64,000 nt of DNA. It comes from Aplidium turbinatum. Taxonomy: Eukaryota; Chordata; Ascidiacea; Aplousobranchia; Polyclinidae. The DNA lies in the NCBI GenBank assembly GCA_918807975.1, contig OU964921.1, positions 33,754,498 to 33,818,497 of the forward strand, read 5' to 3'. Each line of letters starts with the position of its first letter. Within the stretch, counting starts at the first letter, position 1. The notes below the pieces were generated by a model, which saw nothing but the letters and a program-made list of their open reading frames with translations, ran no database searches and had not been told where the DNA came from. The translations under genes and the position numbers were made by a program. Below are positions 23,969 through 33,816 of the stretch, one piece after another.

Positions 23969-26900
23969 CTAGTGAGATCCACCGCTGCAATCAGTCATCC
24001 CTACCACCGAGGACGACTGAGAGGGCGGTTGAAGAGTGGATCTCGACTGGTTCTTCTTTCTTCTGACCGTAGGAGGAGGTTTGGAAGGAGTAGAAATGTC
24101 AGATGACAAAGGAATGTTATGCTTTTGTGTTATGTTTTTCGTTTTTGTCATGATGACCCACAGGGCTTGAATGGTGGACCGTTTTGTGTCCTGTATATAT
24201 GTGTCGCCTATGTCCAGAGATTTCTTCTTTTGGATGATGGTGTGCTTGGCGACATTCATCATGGTCAAAAGAATCGGGTTGTTCTTTTGTCCTCCAGGGA
24301 GTTGATTGTAAAGGATCATGTCCTTTGTTATTTCTATGTCTTCCTTGGTTAGGCCAAGATATTGTTGTTTCAGGCGCTCCCATATTCCTTGTGCAAAGGA
24401 GCACTTGGTGAGGACGTGGGTCACATTGTCTTCTGGTTTTCTGCAGAATTTGCAGTTTGTTTTTCTGTCGGAGTGTATTGATCTATTAAAATCTCCCCAT
24501 TTGTATCCTCCATGTGCAATCCGAAAGGACATGGAGGATAGGTGAGGTGGAAGGAAGAGTTTGATTCCCTTGTTTTTCAAGAGGATCTCATTCCAAGGAA
24601 TCTTCTTTCCGTTTTCATCAATCTTGTCAATTTTCTTTTCATTTTGCGTTTTCAGATTGATGTAGATATTTTTGTAGGAAGTGTTTTCCCAGTCGTGTTT
24701 CAAGCCTTTGAGTTTGCAAAAGGACTTGAAGATGTCCGCATACATATCGTTTGGAATTGGGGCATGCGGAATGCTGTTGGAGAACAGATGAGGATTAATG
24801 TGTCTCATTCTGTAACTCAAATTGAACATGGCCCATTCGTGCCAGATTTCGGTGGCGTCTTCTAGTGAGAAGAGGTGGCGAATTCTGTCGATGCGGCTTG
24901 TTTGAAATTTTGATTGGATGTCCACCATGTTGATGCCTCCATCTTTGACAGGAGGAAACGTCTTGCTTCTCTGGAGCTGTTCGAATGGTGAAGGATACCA
25001 GAGGAAGTCGAATAGGATTTTGTTTAGTTCTTTGATGTGTTGTTTCGTTGGCATCAGCACTCTACTGAGATGCAAAGTGACGGGTACCAAGAGAGTGTTG
25101 ATGATCGAGATCTTTCCATAGAGGGAGAGTCTTCGTGGTTTGTGGATGTTGGCGATCGTTTGAGTTTTCTTGATGGCGGTCTGCCAGTTCATCTTGTCAA
25201 GTTGTGTTTTGTTTGTGCCTAGCCAGATGCCCAGGATCTTGACGTTGTTCAAGATCGCAGCTTCTGGAAAGAGCTGCTGAGCTCTTTGGGCCAGGTCCGG
25301 TTTGGACGCCAGGATCTGGGTCTTTCCCTGGTTCACTTTCTGGCCGGACATCGTCTGGTAGATGGCTAGTTCTCTGTTGATTTCTTTGAGAGATGGAATG
25401 TCTCTTGTGATGAATGTAGTGTCGTCCGCATATTGCTGGATTTTGATTGTCAGCTTGGAAAAGCGAAAACCGTTGATCAGATGGTTTTTTTCTATGCGAC
25501 GGGTCAACACGTCGGCACAGATTATAAAATAGAGCATGCTGAGGGGACAACCTTGTCTTATGCCCCTTTTGACGTTGATTCGTTTTGTTAAGGCTCCGTT
25601 GATTTCTATCTTGCTTTTTGTTTTGTTGTATACCAAAGACAGGTAGTTCATCATTATTGGTTTTACTCCGAGTTTCTTCAAGATTCCATAGAGGAAGGAG
25701 TGACTAACTCTGTCGAATGCTTTTTCAAAGTCAGTTATCATGACGTACAAGTCCCTGTGTTGTGTTTGAGATGCTTCCAGGGCGGCTTGTATGTTCATTG
25801 TGACATGCTCTATTCTGCGGTTCGGTAGTCCACATTTCTGATTCGGACAAATCAGGTTTGTGATCATGGGTGTGAGTCTGTTGGAAAGGATTTTACTCAA
25901 GATCTTGTAATCAGTGTTGAGTAGAGAGATCGGTCTCCAATTTTTGAGCTTTTCTTTTTCACCTTTTTTAAAGATTAACTTCACTTTTGCTTCTCTCATT
26001 GAGGGAGTCATTGTTTTTCTCAAGTAGCAATTTGTAAGCATCTCTAGAATGTCGTGTTTCATGAAATGCCAGCATTTTTGGTAGAATAATGATCCGAGAC
26101 CATCTGATCCAGGTGCAGAATCCTTGTTAAGAGAATCGATGGCGGTTTTTACTTCTTTGAGACTGATCAGCTGTTCTGCTTGTTCAGCTGCGTCTTCCTC
26201 AATTTTGGCCTCTCCAAGAATGTTTAAGTAGTTGTTTTGTTCTTGAGAGTTTATGTTGTCTTTTACACCCCATAGGGAGTGGTAGAAGCTGTGTACTTCT
26301 TTGAGAATGTCTTCTTTCTTGGTGAGAGTTGTGTTGTTTGCGTCGTGTATCTCAGTGATAGAGGTACTTTTACAATTTTGTTCCTCTGCTTTGAAGAAGC
26401 TTTTAGATGGCTCTTCATCGCTAGTTGGGATAGTTCTGGATCTGATTTGCGATCCGACTGCTTTATAATCGTAGAAGTTGTTGATTTTCTCCAAGAATTC
26501 CGGGCGACGATCTTCCAGGACGTGGTCCGGATGAGCGTCCAGAGTGTGGAGCATATTTTTCGCTTGATTGTAATCTTCTCTACGCTTGAGTGCGACATCT
26601 TGCGAGAGTTCAATTAGTCGATTTTTCAACATTTTCTTGCCATGATCCCACCTTATAAGCATGTCTGGTGGTTCTATTTGTGGTACGTTTATAGTCCAAT
26701 TTTCCCAAGCCGTTTCGAGCTCTGTTATGACGTGAGCATATTCTAATATGCTGTTATTGATTTTGTATGAATATTCACCCCATTTGGTGTGTTGTTGATA
26801 TTGGAGATGAATTATTGGTAATGTGCAGTGGTCTGATGATGTGAAGTATTCATGTTTGATGTTATGATAATTTTCAAGTGCATGTTCATTTATGTATATT

Positions 26901-27559
26901 CTATCTATCCTGGTCTTACTGTTGTGGTTTTGGCGCGTGAACAGTCTTTTGTAAGGATATTCTTGTCTGAATATGTCTGTCATTTGGTTGTGATTTATTA
27001 ATGTTCTAAGTGCTGTTTTATCCGGTGTAGTGAAGAAAAATTGCGGCTTAGCAGTGTCCAACGGATCAAGGATCACGTTAAAATCACCAAGTAAGACCAC
27101 ATGTTGATGTTCATATTCCAGCATAGCCTCGGAGAGCAGTTCAAAACATGACTTTCTCTCTCCGTTGCTCTGCGGAAGGTATGCATTGAATATGTTTATG
27201 TTATTTTTACCACATTTGATGTTGAGGTGATGTATTCGATTTTGTACTATGGTGTGGTGTGTAACTTCGGATCTGTCATGTATGTCTTTCTTCATGACGA
27301 AAATTGTCCCCGCACGGAAGTGGGTTCTGTCAGGTTCAATGTTCGCGTATGTTATGTAATTGTTGTGTTGAGCCCACGTCTCGAGTTGATCGGTGGGGAT
27401 TCTGTGTGTTTCCTGAATTGCCAGTACAGAGAGTCTGTGAGATGTAAAGAACTGTTTGACATCTCGCAATTTCTTGGATATTCCGTTGATGTTCATTGAG
27501 CCAACCTTGAGGTTGCCCAGTCCGGCGTCCGAATCGTCACTCTCCGTATCTGTGAACAT
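23969..27559 (-). CDS. LINE ORF2: APE endonuclease and reverse transcriptase
   Basis: 1196 residues without interruption. Residues 15-265 form an apurinic-type endonuclease: VGSMNINGISKK, AIQETHR, LLGDFNVILDPLDTAKP and SSDHCTLPI. The reverse transcriptase follows at about 450-760: KVKLIFKKGEKEKLKNWRPI, SLLNTDYKILSKILSNRL, VMITDFEKAFDRVSH, KRGIRQGCPLS and the catalytic YADD in QQYADDTTF. The C-terminal part has CKFCRKPEDNVTHVLTKC, a zinc motif of the L1/Tx1 type. The enzyme nicks target DNA and copies the element RNA at the nick. The order and the motif NWRPISLLNTDYKI place it in the L1/Tx1 group; Tx1 clade is my inference. An intact frame implies recent activity. Plus-strand frames across it are antisense shadows. 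Confidence 0.93.
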   Translation of the reverse strand: MFTDTESDDSDAGLGNLKVGSMNINGISKKLRDVKQFFTSHRLSVLAIQETHRIPTDQLETWAQHNNYITYANIEPDRTHFRAGTIFVMKKDIHDRSEVTHHTIVQNRIHHLNIKCGKNNINIFNAYLPQSNGERKSCFELLSEAMLEYEHQHVVLLGDFNVILDPLDTAKPQFFFTTPDKTALRTLINHNQMTDIFRQEYPYKRLFTRQNHNSKTRIDRIYINEHALENYHNIKHEYFTSSDHCTLPIIHLQYQQHTKWGEYSYKINNSILEYAHVITELETAWENWTINVPQIEPPDMLIRWDHGKKMLKNRLIELSQDVALKRREDYNQAKNMLHTLDAHPDHVLEDRRPEFLEKINNFYDYKAVGSQIRSRTIPTSDEEPSKSFFKAEEQNCKSTSITEIHDANNTTLTKKEDILKEVHSFYHSLWGVKDNINSQEQNNYLNILGEAKIEEDAAEQAEQLISLKEVKTAIDSLNKDSAPGSDGLGSLFYQKCWHFMKHDILEMLTNCYLRKTMTPSMREAKVKLIFKKGEKEKLKNWRPISLLNTDYKILSKILSNRLTPMITNLICPNQKCGLPNRRIEHVTMNIQAALEASQTQHRDLYVMITDFEKAFDRVSHSFLYGILKKLGVKPIMMNYLSLVYNKTKSKIEINGALTKRINVKRGIRQGCPLSMLYFIICADVLTRRIEKNHLINGFRFSKLTIKIQQYADDTTFITRDIPSLKEINRELAIYQTMSGQKVNQGKTQILASKPDLAQRAQQLFPEAAILNNVKILGIWLGTNKTQLDKMNWQTAIKKTQTIANIHKPRRLSLYGKISIINTLLVPVTLHLSRVLMPTKQHIKELNKILFDFLWYPSPFEQLQRSKTFPPVKDGGINMVDIQSKFQTSRIDRIRHLFSLEDATEIWHEWAMFNLSYRMRHINPHLFSNSIPHAPIPNDMYADIFKSFCKLKGLKHDWENTSYKNIYINLKTQNEKKIDKIDENGKKIPWNEILLKNKGIKLFLPPHLSSMSFRIAHGGYKWGDFNRSIHSDRKTNCKFCRKPEDNVTHVLTKCSFAQGIWERLKQQYLGLTKEDIEITKDMILYNQLPGGQKNNPILLTMMNVAKHTIIQKKKSLDIGDTYIQDTKRSTIQALWVIMTKTKNITQKHNIPLSSDISTPSKPPPTVRRKKNQSRSTLQPPSQSSSVVGMTDCSGGSH

Positions 27560-27604
27560 GATTATTGATAGAGAAAAAGCAGATTAAAGTTTAAGAGTTT
27601 TGGA

Positions 27605-28117
27605 CTAGACCGTGTAGTTGGCTGGGACGCCGTCTGAGTCCGTGAGCTCACCCACCGAACTGAAGACATTTCGATGGAGAGGAGAGGTCCCGGTCAGTTC
27701 AGCCCGCGTAGACTCTCTCGAAGAAACGGACTCCGAGTCAGTTGACGAGTTGTCATTGTCAACTGAGACCGACGCATCCTTGGAGCTGGCGTGGGATGCG
27801 TCGTGGTCTCTGGGATTCGTCGTCCTGGGAGATGCTGGTTGGGCAATCGATCTCCGCTTTAGCAAGGGTTCTTTTGGAGTCGATGTCTTGGACTCTGTGT
27901 TGGACATGGGCTTATCCGCTATCTCAGTATCTGATGAGAAGATGCTGCGCATGGAGGTTTTGGGGTTGTGTTTCCCTCCTTTGCCCACGGTGATAAAGCC
28001 ATCGTCGCTCGTGGGGGGGTTCTTTCTCTTCCTACTCTTTTCCCTGAACTTTTCTCTTGCATTGCAACCAGGTTTGTGTCGGCCTGTTGATCGGCACACA
28101 TGACAGGCGAGGCTCAT
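27605..28117 (-). CDS. LINE ORF1, zinc-knuckle protein, probably N-truncated
   Basis: 170 residues. The N-terminus is MSLACHVCRSTGRHKPGCNA, with one CCHC-like cluster (C-x2-C-x5-H-x3-C) at residues 5-18. A lysine-arginine stretch follows (REKFREKSRKRKN), then a long serine/threonine-rich, probably disordered region. ORF1 proteins of this LINE group bind element RNA and package it with ORF2. A stop precedes the ATG in frame, so the short form is complete as read; yet family members usually have a longer N-terminal part, so truncation of the genomic copy is likely. The plus-strand frame 27618-28103 is its antisense shadow. Confidence 0.7.
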   Translation of the reverse strand: MSLACHVCRSTGRHKPGCNAREKFREKSRKRKNPPTSDDGFITVGKGGKHNPKTSMRSIFSSDTEIADKPMSNTESKTSTPKEPLLKRRSIAQPASPRTTNPRDHDASHASSKDASVSVDNDNSSTDSESVSSRESTRAELTGTSPLHRNVFSSVGELTDSDGVPANYTV

Positions 28118-28414
28118 CGGAATCGCCCCACTAATTTATGCCACATGGTTTTCAACCGCTGGTTTTGTCAGTCAATTGAATCCTTACCTTTGTGGAAAGA
28201 AAACAACTAAACAACTGAACTAACTGTCGCCAATGATATGCACAGTTGAGAAAGAGCGATCTTCCTGGCGTTATTATGTGGCAGATAAAAAGTCCTGTAA
28301 TAAAGATCAGGGTGTCGAACCGGCATTGAACCACCGCAAACAAAGGTACAAAAACAGATGTCAAACTTTAGAAAAGAGATGCTTGAAACAAGGACAAGAA
28401 CTTGGCTAAAGATT

Positions 28415-28460
28415 GGTTAGTTTGAATCGTTATCCTTGGACTGACAAAGCCTCTGTGGGT
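28415..28460 (-). repeat. Interspersed repeat A, partial copy
   Basis: GTTTGAATCGTTATCCTTGG followed by ACTGACAAAGCCT matches the outer part of repeat A at 21945. The match stops where the tandem array begins. Confidence 0.5.
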
Positions 28461-28469
28461 TATTCCCGC

Positions 28470-29350
28470 ACAACAACGTGTCGTTGGTCCAACGTTAGAC
28501 CATAGGAAACGTCCCGTGGGCCCTCCGTTGGTTTCCGACTTTGGCGCGTAACAAATTTGGCCAGCGGCCCACCTTGGGCGAATCGTCAGTCATAAAAATC
28601 GGTTGGTTAAACGTCGATCCCCCGGTGGCACACTGTTGGCCAACCCTTTCCCAACCATTTGCCACCTGCGACCAACCTGCGACCAAACGCTTTCGTTGGT
28701 TCGACGTGGGATCCACGACGCAATTTAAAACTATCTTCACTGTGGCGAAAAAAGGCTTGGCTAATCGTAGACCCAACGTTGATGCACTGTTGGCCAACCC
28801 TTTCCCGACCATTTGCCTCCTGCGACCAACCTGACGACCAAACGCTTTCGTCGGTTCGACGTGGAATCCACGGCGCAATTTACAACTATCCTCACTGTGG
28901 CGAACAAAGGCTTGGCTAATCGTAGACCCAACGTTGATGCACTGTTGGCCAACCCTTTCCCGACCACTTGCCACCTACGACCAAACGCTTTCGTCGGTTC
29001 GACGTGGAATCCACGACGCAATTTACAACTATCCTCAGTGTGGCAAAAAAAAATGCTTGGCTAATTGTAGACCCAACGTTGGTGCACTGTTGGCCAACCT
29101 GACGACCAAACGCTTTCGTTGGTTCGACGTGGGATCCACGACGCAATTTACAACTATCCTCACTGTGGCAAAAAAGAGTTGTTTAATCGTAGAACCAACG
29201 TTAGTGCACTGTTGGCCAACCTACGACCAAACGCTTTCGTTGGGTCGACGTGGAAGACGCAATTTACAATCATCCCTTCTGTGGCGAAAACGATTTGGTT
29301 ACTCGTGGGCCTAGTCTTGGCCATCATTTGCTAATCTACGACCAAACGCT
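28470..29350. repeat. Tandem array of about 150-bp units, five to six copies
   Basis: The marker CACTGTTGGCCAAC occurs at 28631, 28785, 28940, 29085 and 29207, so the spacing shrinks from 154 and 155 to 145 and 122 bp as a block around CTTTCCCGACCATTTGCC is lost. Other shared words are GACCAAACGCTTTCGT, GGTTCGACGTGG and CGCAATTTACAACTATCC. Open frames on both strands here (28495-29334) are by-products of a stop-poor unit. Confidence 0.88.
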
Positions 29351-29465
29351 CACGTTTTGCTCTGACAAGGGTTAGACGTTACGACCTCACCAAACCGAAA
29401 ACGTTTCTTAACTTTGACCACATGGTGGCGTGTTGTTAACTCACTTTTTTCGAGTTAATCTGTGC

Positions 29466-30670
29466 CAGTGTTTCCATTTTTAGGGAAATTTCCCTAAATT
29501 TCCCTAAATTAGGGAAATTTGGAGTAAATTTTTGGCTGTAGCGAAATGTTTAGGGAATTGCTTGTTTTAGGGAAATATTTAGGGAAATTTAAATTTTACA
29601 AAATGAAATCAATTTTTTTTTATAAATTAGAATTTGGCTGGTAATTTAAAAAAAAAAACTTTAAATTTAGGTTTTTCAATTTTATTTTGAAACACTGGAA
29701 CTTCGCAGGAAATTTTCAGGCCAGGAGTCAACAAAGTTGAAAATTTAAATGGCCTTGCACTGATTCGCTACGGTATAGAATTTATCGAAGCTGGCTGCTG
29801 CGAAGTGCCTTCAAAAGTTCAAATTGTGTTTTAGGCAGCCCATTTTTGAAAACGTGTTTGTTTAAGTATCACTTGTATTTTGTTGTAACTTTTTATGTGG
29901 TGGAGTATTCTCTGACATCAAAATTCATTTTTAAAAATGCCCTTAAAATAAGAAGTTTAGAAAACTTGTTATATTTTTAATTTCTTTTCAATTTTATATT
30001 TCATTGCTGGCACAAACATGTAGTGAACAGCAAAGTAACAAAAGGGAAACTAGCAAAATAACAAAACGTAATTTGCCGATGCTTGACATTTGTCACATTA
30101 AAAACAGGGAAGCTGACTCGATGACTGATTTCTTTTGTTGCTTCCTGTCTGTTGTGGTATCTAGATTGCTATGGTGCTATCTTATTCATATTGTATATAA
30201 TTGTACCGTACTACTCTCGCAACAGACAAATTAAGGTTTTCTCTCTGTAATATCAATGAATTGATATTAAATGGCTCACACAGTATGAAGAAGCAAGAGA
30301 ACTCAGAACAAAATTTTGGCTGGTTTGTAATTGTGTATATTGTAAATGCATAATTAATTGTTGCAGTAGCAGATCCCGAAACAATTGGATAATTATAACA
30401 ATTTCTGTTGATTGAGCGAGATTCTTTTGTTGTTTCATTTTTTGCCATTTTTTGTGTGCTTATCAAATTCTCATGTGTATCTATCATTCGTTGTTTTTTT
30501 TTTATCTGTCGCTACATATAGAAACCTGGTTTTTTTATGCTTTTTCCAACACATATTTGTTCTTTTATTTTAGGGAAATTTTTAGGGAATTTCAAGGTTT
30601 GATTTAGGGAAATTTAAGCAAACTGTACACTAAATTTAGGGAAATTAAAAATTTGAAAGTGGAAGCACTG
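29466..30670. mobile_element. hAT element, 1.2 kb, non-autonomous
   Basis: Left end CAGTGTTTCCATTTTTAGGG, right end inverted CAGTGCTTCCACTTTC. The 8-bp duplication ATCTGTGC is perfect (29458-29465, 30671-30678). Both subterminal regions are full of TAGGGAAATT and its complement, which can pair into hairpins. No transposase frame is seen. Confidence 0.88.
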
Positions 30671-30679
30671 ATCTGTGCT

Positions 30680-32670
30680 GAAAATAATGACCACGAAGAC
30701 GTGGGATCGAGGCCTCAATTCGCAGTAAACCTTATCACCTATCATACTAGCATTCCACTCGGTACAACATTGCTAGAAAACGCATTCATACAAGCAAAAA
30801 GTAAGACAGATGGCAGTTAAGTTTGTTTTTATTTCTAACCATCACAGCAAAAACAAAGAACATGCTAAATATAACAGGGGTCCAGAAAGGGCATGAGGCA
30901 AATTAAAATCAAATTTCCTGTCTTCCTCTTCTCAAACTTTTCAACCCCTATCTCTTGCGTATTTCAGCCAATCTGAAATAGCGGCATGGATATTTGAATT
31001 TGTTGCTGTGGACAAGTTATGGGTTCTTCGTACTCCATCTAAAAATAGTAATGTCATTGGGATAAATTGCCAATAGCTGGTCCAAACCAATATGTCTAGT
31101 GGAAAAGGTTGGTTGCTGAAGCCACGTAACTAACTCTAACAAGCAACTTTTTCCCATAAAGCAATGAACTAATCACACTGAAAAAGCTCTGAAAGTATCT
31201 CCCATGGATAAACTCAGAATTACATTGATTACAACAGTCTGGAAAAGAAAATGAGAATTATCCTGCTACAAATAAACTTTGAAACCATTTCTTCAAAGAT
31301 TTTGCGAATTACTTTTATTACAAATACAAAATTATGATTTTTCGTCACTGTAATAAACACCTTTTTCATGCAACCTTGCATTAAATTAACTACAGAAGCT
31401 TTGTCTGTAGTTATTATTCATTAAAAACTGAGAGTTTGTTGAAAAAGAAACATAAGGTAGGCTAAAGGGGTAAATGCTTAAGCCGACCATGCTTGTGCTT
31501 GCAGTGAAAAAGGATTATCGAAATCTGATGTAGCCTCATCATCATCCGTCATCATCATCAGCCTATTCCTCACAAATAGAGCAAGTTTTCATCGATCTGA
31601 ATATTCAAAAACAATTTGCTTTAAAATGTGAAAATGACCTAACAAAAACTTGACCAAATAATTTAGTGTTTTTTTAGATTTTATGTTAAAACTAATTGCT
31701 TTTAATCAATTAGATCGTACCAAAATTGCAAAATTGTGATACAACACAGTAGTCTGAGCCACAAAACTGGTGACATAAAAATAAACAAATTATTGAGGGT
31801 GAGCTTTTTTTATCAATGTAGGAGGAAACACTTTGTTTACCAGTGTCCATTTAAAACAAACTGACTTGAAATAAGTAATGGTATTGAATTGACTTTTCAT
31901 GTTAAAATGAGCACCAACTAAAATCATTAACCTAATATTTCATTTTACTTTTTCTGAATGAAGATTGTTTTTTATTCTTTTTCAATTGTGAGAATACTGA
32001 TTAAATTCTCTGGTTTTTCCATTGTGTTAAAATTTAAAAAAATTCCTATTTAAGTTTTCATTTTTTGAAAGTGGATGTAGACACATTTTCCCAGCATATA
32101 ATCTTTGTCATGAAACTTTTTGCTCGGGTTTACGCACTGAAATTTTGTTTTAGTGTCGGACTGTACGTGTTTACTGTGTCATTTCGGGAAATGGACTGAT
32201 CTCGTAATAAACCTTTAGCCTACTGTATAACAAGTAGTACAAACTAGTACATGTACTAATTTCTAAAAAAATTATCAATAGGTATATATGGTATATTTTG
32301 CCAACTTGAATTGTGAAAGTTGGTGAAGTCTAAGCCTATACATCCAATGTTGCTGTATAAATAATAAAGGGATAGAAAGTTTTGGTAGCCTATTTAATTC
32401 AAAGCTTTTTGAAATTTGTAATTATCATATTTAATTTTAACCTAAATGGCTCTCCATAAGCTCTTGTGCATAAAAGTGTCACATTGGTATTCTGCAATAC
32501 TTTCAGTAGACCTATGCTGTAAGCATTTATAGGTGAAGCATTCTACTTTCGAAACTTGTTTTTCTGATCCACACGAGGCAAGTTAAACTATTCACAAGTA
32601 TTCATTTATCTTATGATTTTATAATCTTTGTTACATTGTTAATAACTGCACTGTCATTTTTTTTATTCTT
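30680..32670. other. Upstream region of the WD40 gene
   Basis: AT-rich sequence with a short CATCATCATC microsatellite at 31546-31570. It must hold the promoter and possibly a 5' UTR exon of the WD40 gene, but neither can be placed. Confidence 0.4.
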
Positions 32671-32715
32671 AGATTTGCATAATGATCTTCGTATGTAAAA
32701 GTTAGTTATTTTGAA
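32671..32715 (+). promoter_or_regulatory. Splice acceptor and short leader with one uORF
   Basis: A pyrimidine-rich tract ending TTTTTTTTATTCTTAG (AG at 32671-32672) stands 43 nt before the start codon at 32716. The leader holds one short upstream frame, ATG at 32682 to TAG at 32705 (MIFVCKS). The acceptor serves either an upstream 5' UTR exon or spliced-leader addition. Confidence 0.5.
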
Positions 32716-33816
32716 ATGGCACGAAAGAGATTAGAAGAAGCTCTGGTGGCCGGCAACAATATAACTGCAAATTCACTGTCTGCATCAAGCCTAACTGACA
32801 AAGTGAGTGATTCTCCATCTTTGGATTTCATTACTGAATATCAAACAAAACGAACCTCATTAAGAGTTCACTTACCATTTGATCGACATGGAATATATTG
32901 TGTTAAGTATAGCCCAGATGGAAACAATCTAGCAATAGGTTTTGGCAATGGTGGTGTGAGTATTTTGAGATGTAGTGAGGATAAACGAAACGCCACAGAG
33001 CTGATGCATGGTAATCGAAAAAGCCTTGCTGCCATGTCTGTGCAATATCATAAAGATGGAAATTTGGTGCTATCCGCAGGAGCGTGCGGTGAAGTAAATG
33101 TATGGAAAATTAGTGCGACAAATGCCCCTGAAGCTGCGTTTGCTTTGAGTGAGGATGGGAATGAAATTAATGCACTGGACCTGTGCTCTGACTGCACTTT
33201 CTTTGCCACCACCGGTAAGGATCGTAGTATCAGGTTGTATGACACCAACACTCTTCGTCTTTATCACACTATTGTTGCTCCGGATCCCATTACTATGGAT
33301 GAAGTAAGTGTTCTGTCTGGTCATACTAAAAGAGTTTTTGCTCTTAAATTTCATCCTGAAGAAAATCACCTGTTTGTCACAGCAGGCTGGGATGACTGCA
33401 TGAAAGTTTGGGACAAAAGAATGTCAAGGGCTGCAAGAAAATCTATATCAGGACCACATGTCTGTGGTGCAGGCGTGGATTTGAAAGGAAATCAAATACT
33501 CACTGGTTCATGGACGGCAAAGAACTCTTTGCAGCTGTGGGATCTCCGTGGTGGAAATATAGATCGATACATTCCATACCCCTGTGACAGATCAGGAGGA
33601 GAATTTTTATACTGTGCGCAATTTTTAAATGACAATGAAATAGTAGCAGGTGGCAGTGGAAGCAATACAGCTTGCATTTTTGACTTGCACACAAATTTGT
33701 TGACAGATATCATTAAAAGTGACAAACCTATACTAACAGTAGATTCACAGAGTAAAGGAAAAGTTATAGCTACTGCTGGAATAGGTGGAAACTTACATAT
33801 CTCAACTTCTGACTGA
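32716..33816 (+). CDS. WD40-repeat protein, intron-less
   Basis: 366 residues in one exon. After a roughly 45-residue N-terminal segment the chain forms a beta propeller with recognisable blades: YCVKYSPDGNNLAIGFGNGG, then VNVWKIS, DRSIRLYD, SGHTKRVFALKFHPEENHLF ending MKVWDKR, LQLWDLR and a last blade with TACIFDL. About seven blades fit the length. Such proteins are interaction scaffolds; there is no catalytic motif and I cannot name an orthologue. The start is the first ATG of the long frame. The 3' UTR runs to AATAAA at 34330-34335. Lack of introns is unusual beside the spliced neighbours; no poly(A) stretch or target duplication typical of a retrocopy was seen. Confidence 0.93.
   Translation: MARKRLEEALVAGNNITANSLSASSLTDKVSDSPSLDFITEYQTKRTSLRVHLPFDRHGIYCVKYSPDGNNLAIGFGNGGVSILRCSEDKRNATELMHGNRKSLAAMSVQYHKDGNLVLSAGACGEVNVWKISATNAPEAAFALSEDGNEINALDLCSDCTFFATTGKDRSIRLYDTNTLRLYHTIVAPDPITMDEVSVLSGHTKRVFALKFHPEENHLFVTAGWDDCMKVWDKRMSRAARKSISGPHVCGAGVDLKGNQILTGSWTAKNSLQLWDLRGGNIDRYIPYPCDRSGGEFLYCAQFLNDNEIVAGGSGSNTACIFDLHTNLLTDIIKSDKPILTVDSQSKGKVIATAGIGGNLHISTSD

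Larger units (their letters stand above)
23241..28140 (-). mobile_element. Tx1/L1-group LINE, intact ORF2, probably 5'-truncated
   Basis: The minus strand holds ORF1 (28117-27605), 45 bp, then ORF2 (27559-23969), then a roughly 730-bp 3' UTR. A T-run at 23219-23240 on the plus strand would be its poly(A) tail. The 3' UTR repeats the motif GATTGCAGCGG (near 23790, 23850 and 23980, with a variant at 23690). ORF1 begins directly with its zinc-knuckle segment, suggesting that the 5' end is lost. No target duplication was found, so both boundaries are approximate. Confidence 0.75.

Noticed and set aside
27618-28103. 161-codon plus-strand frame
   Set aside because: Antisense shadow of LINE ORF1.
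28600-29300. CRISPR-like array
   Set aside because: Units are about 150 bp and similar throughout, without short repeats and unique spacers, in an animal genome.
28495-29334. Overlapping open frames on both strands as genes
   Set aside because: They follow the period of a tandem repeat and exist on both strands; no domain or splice evidence.
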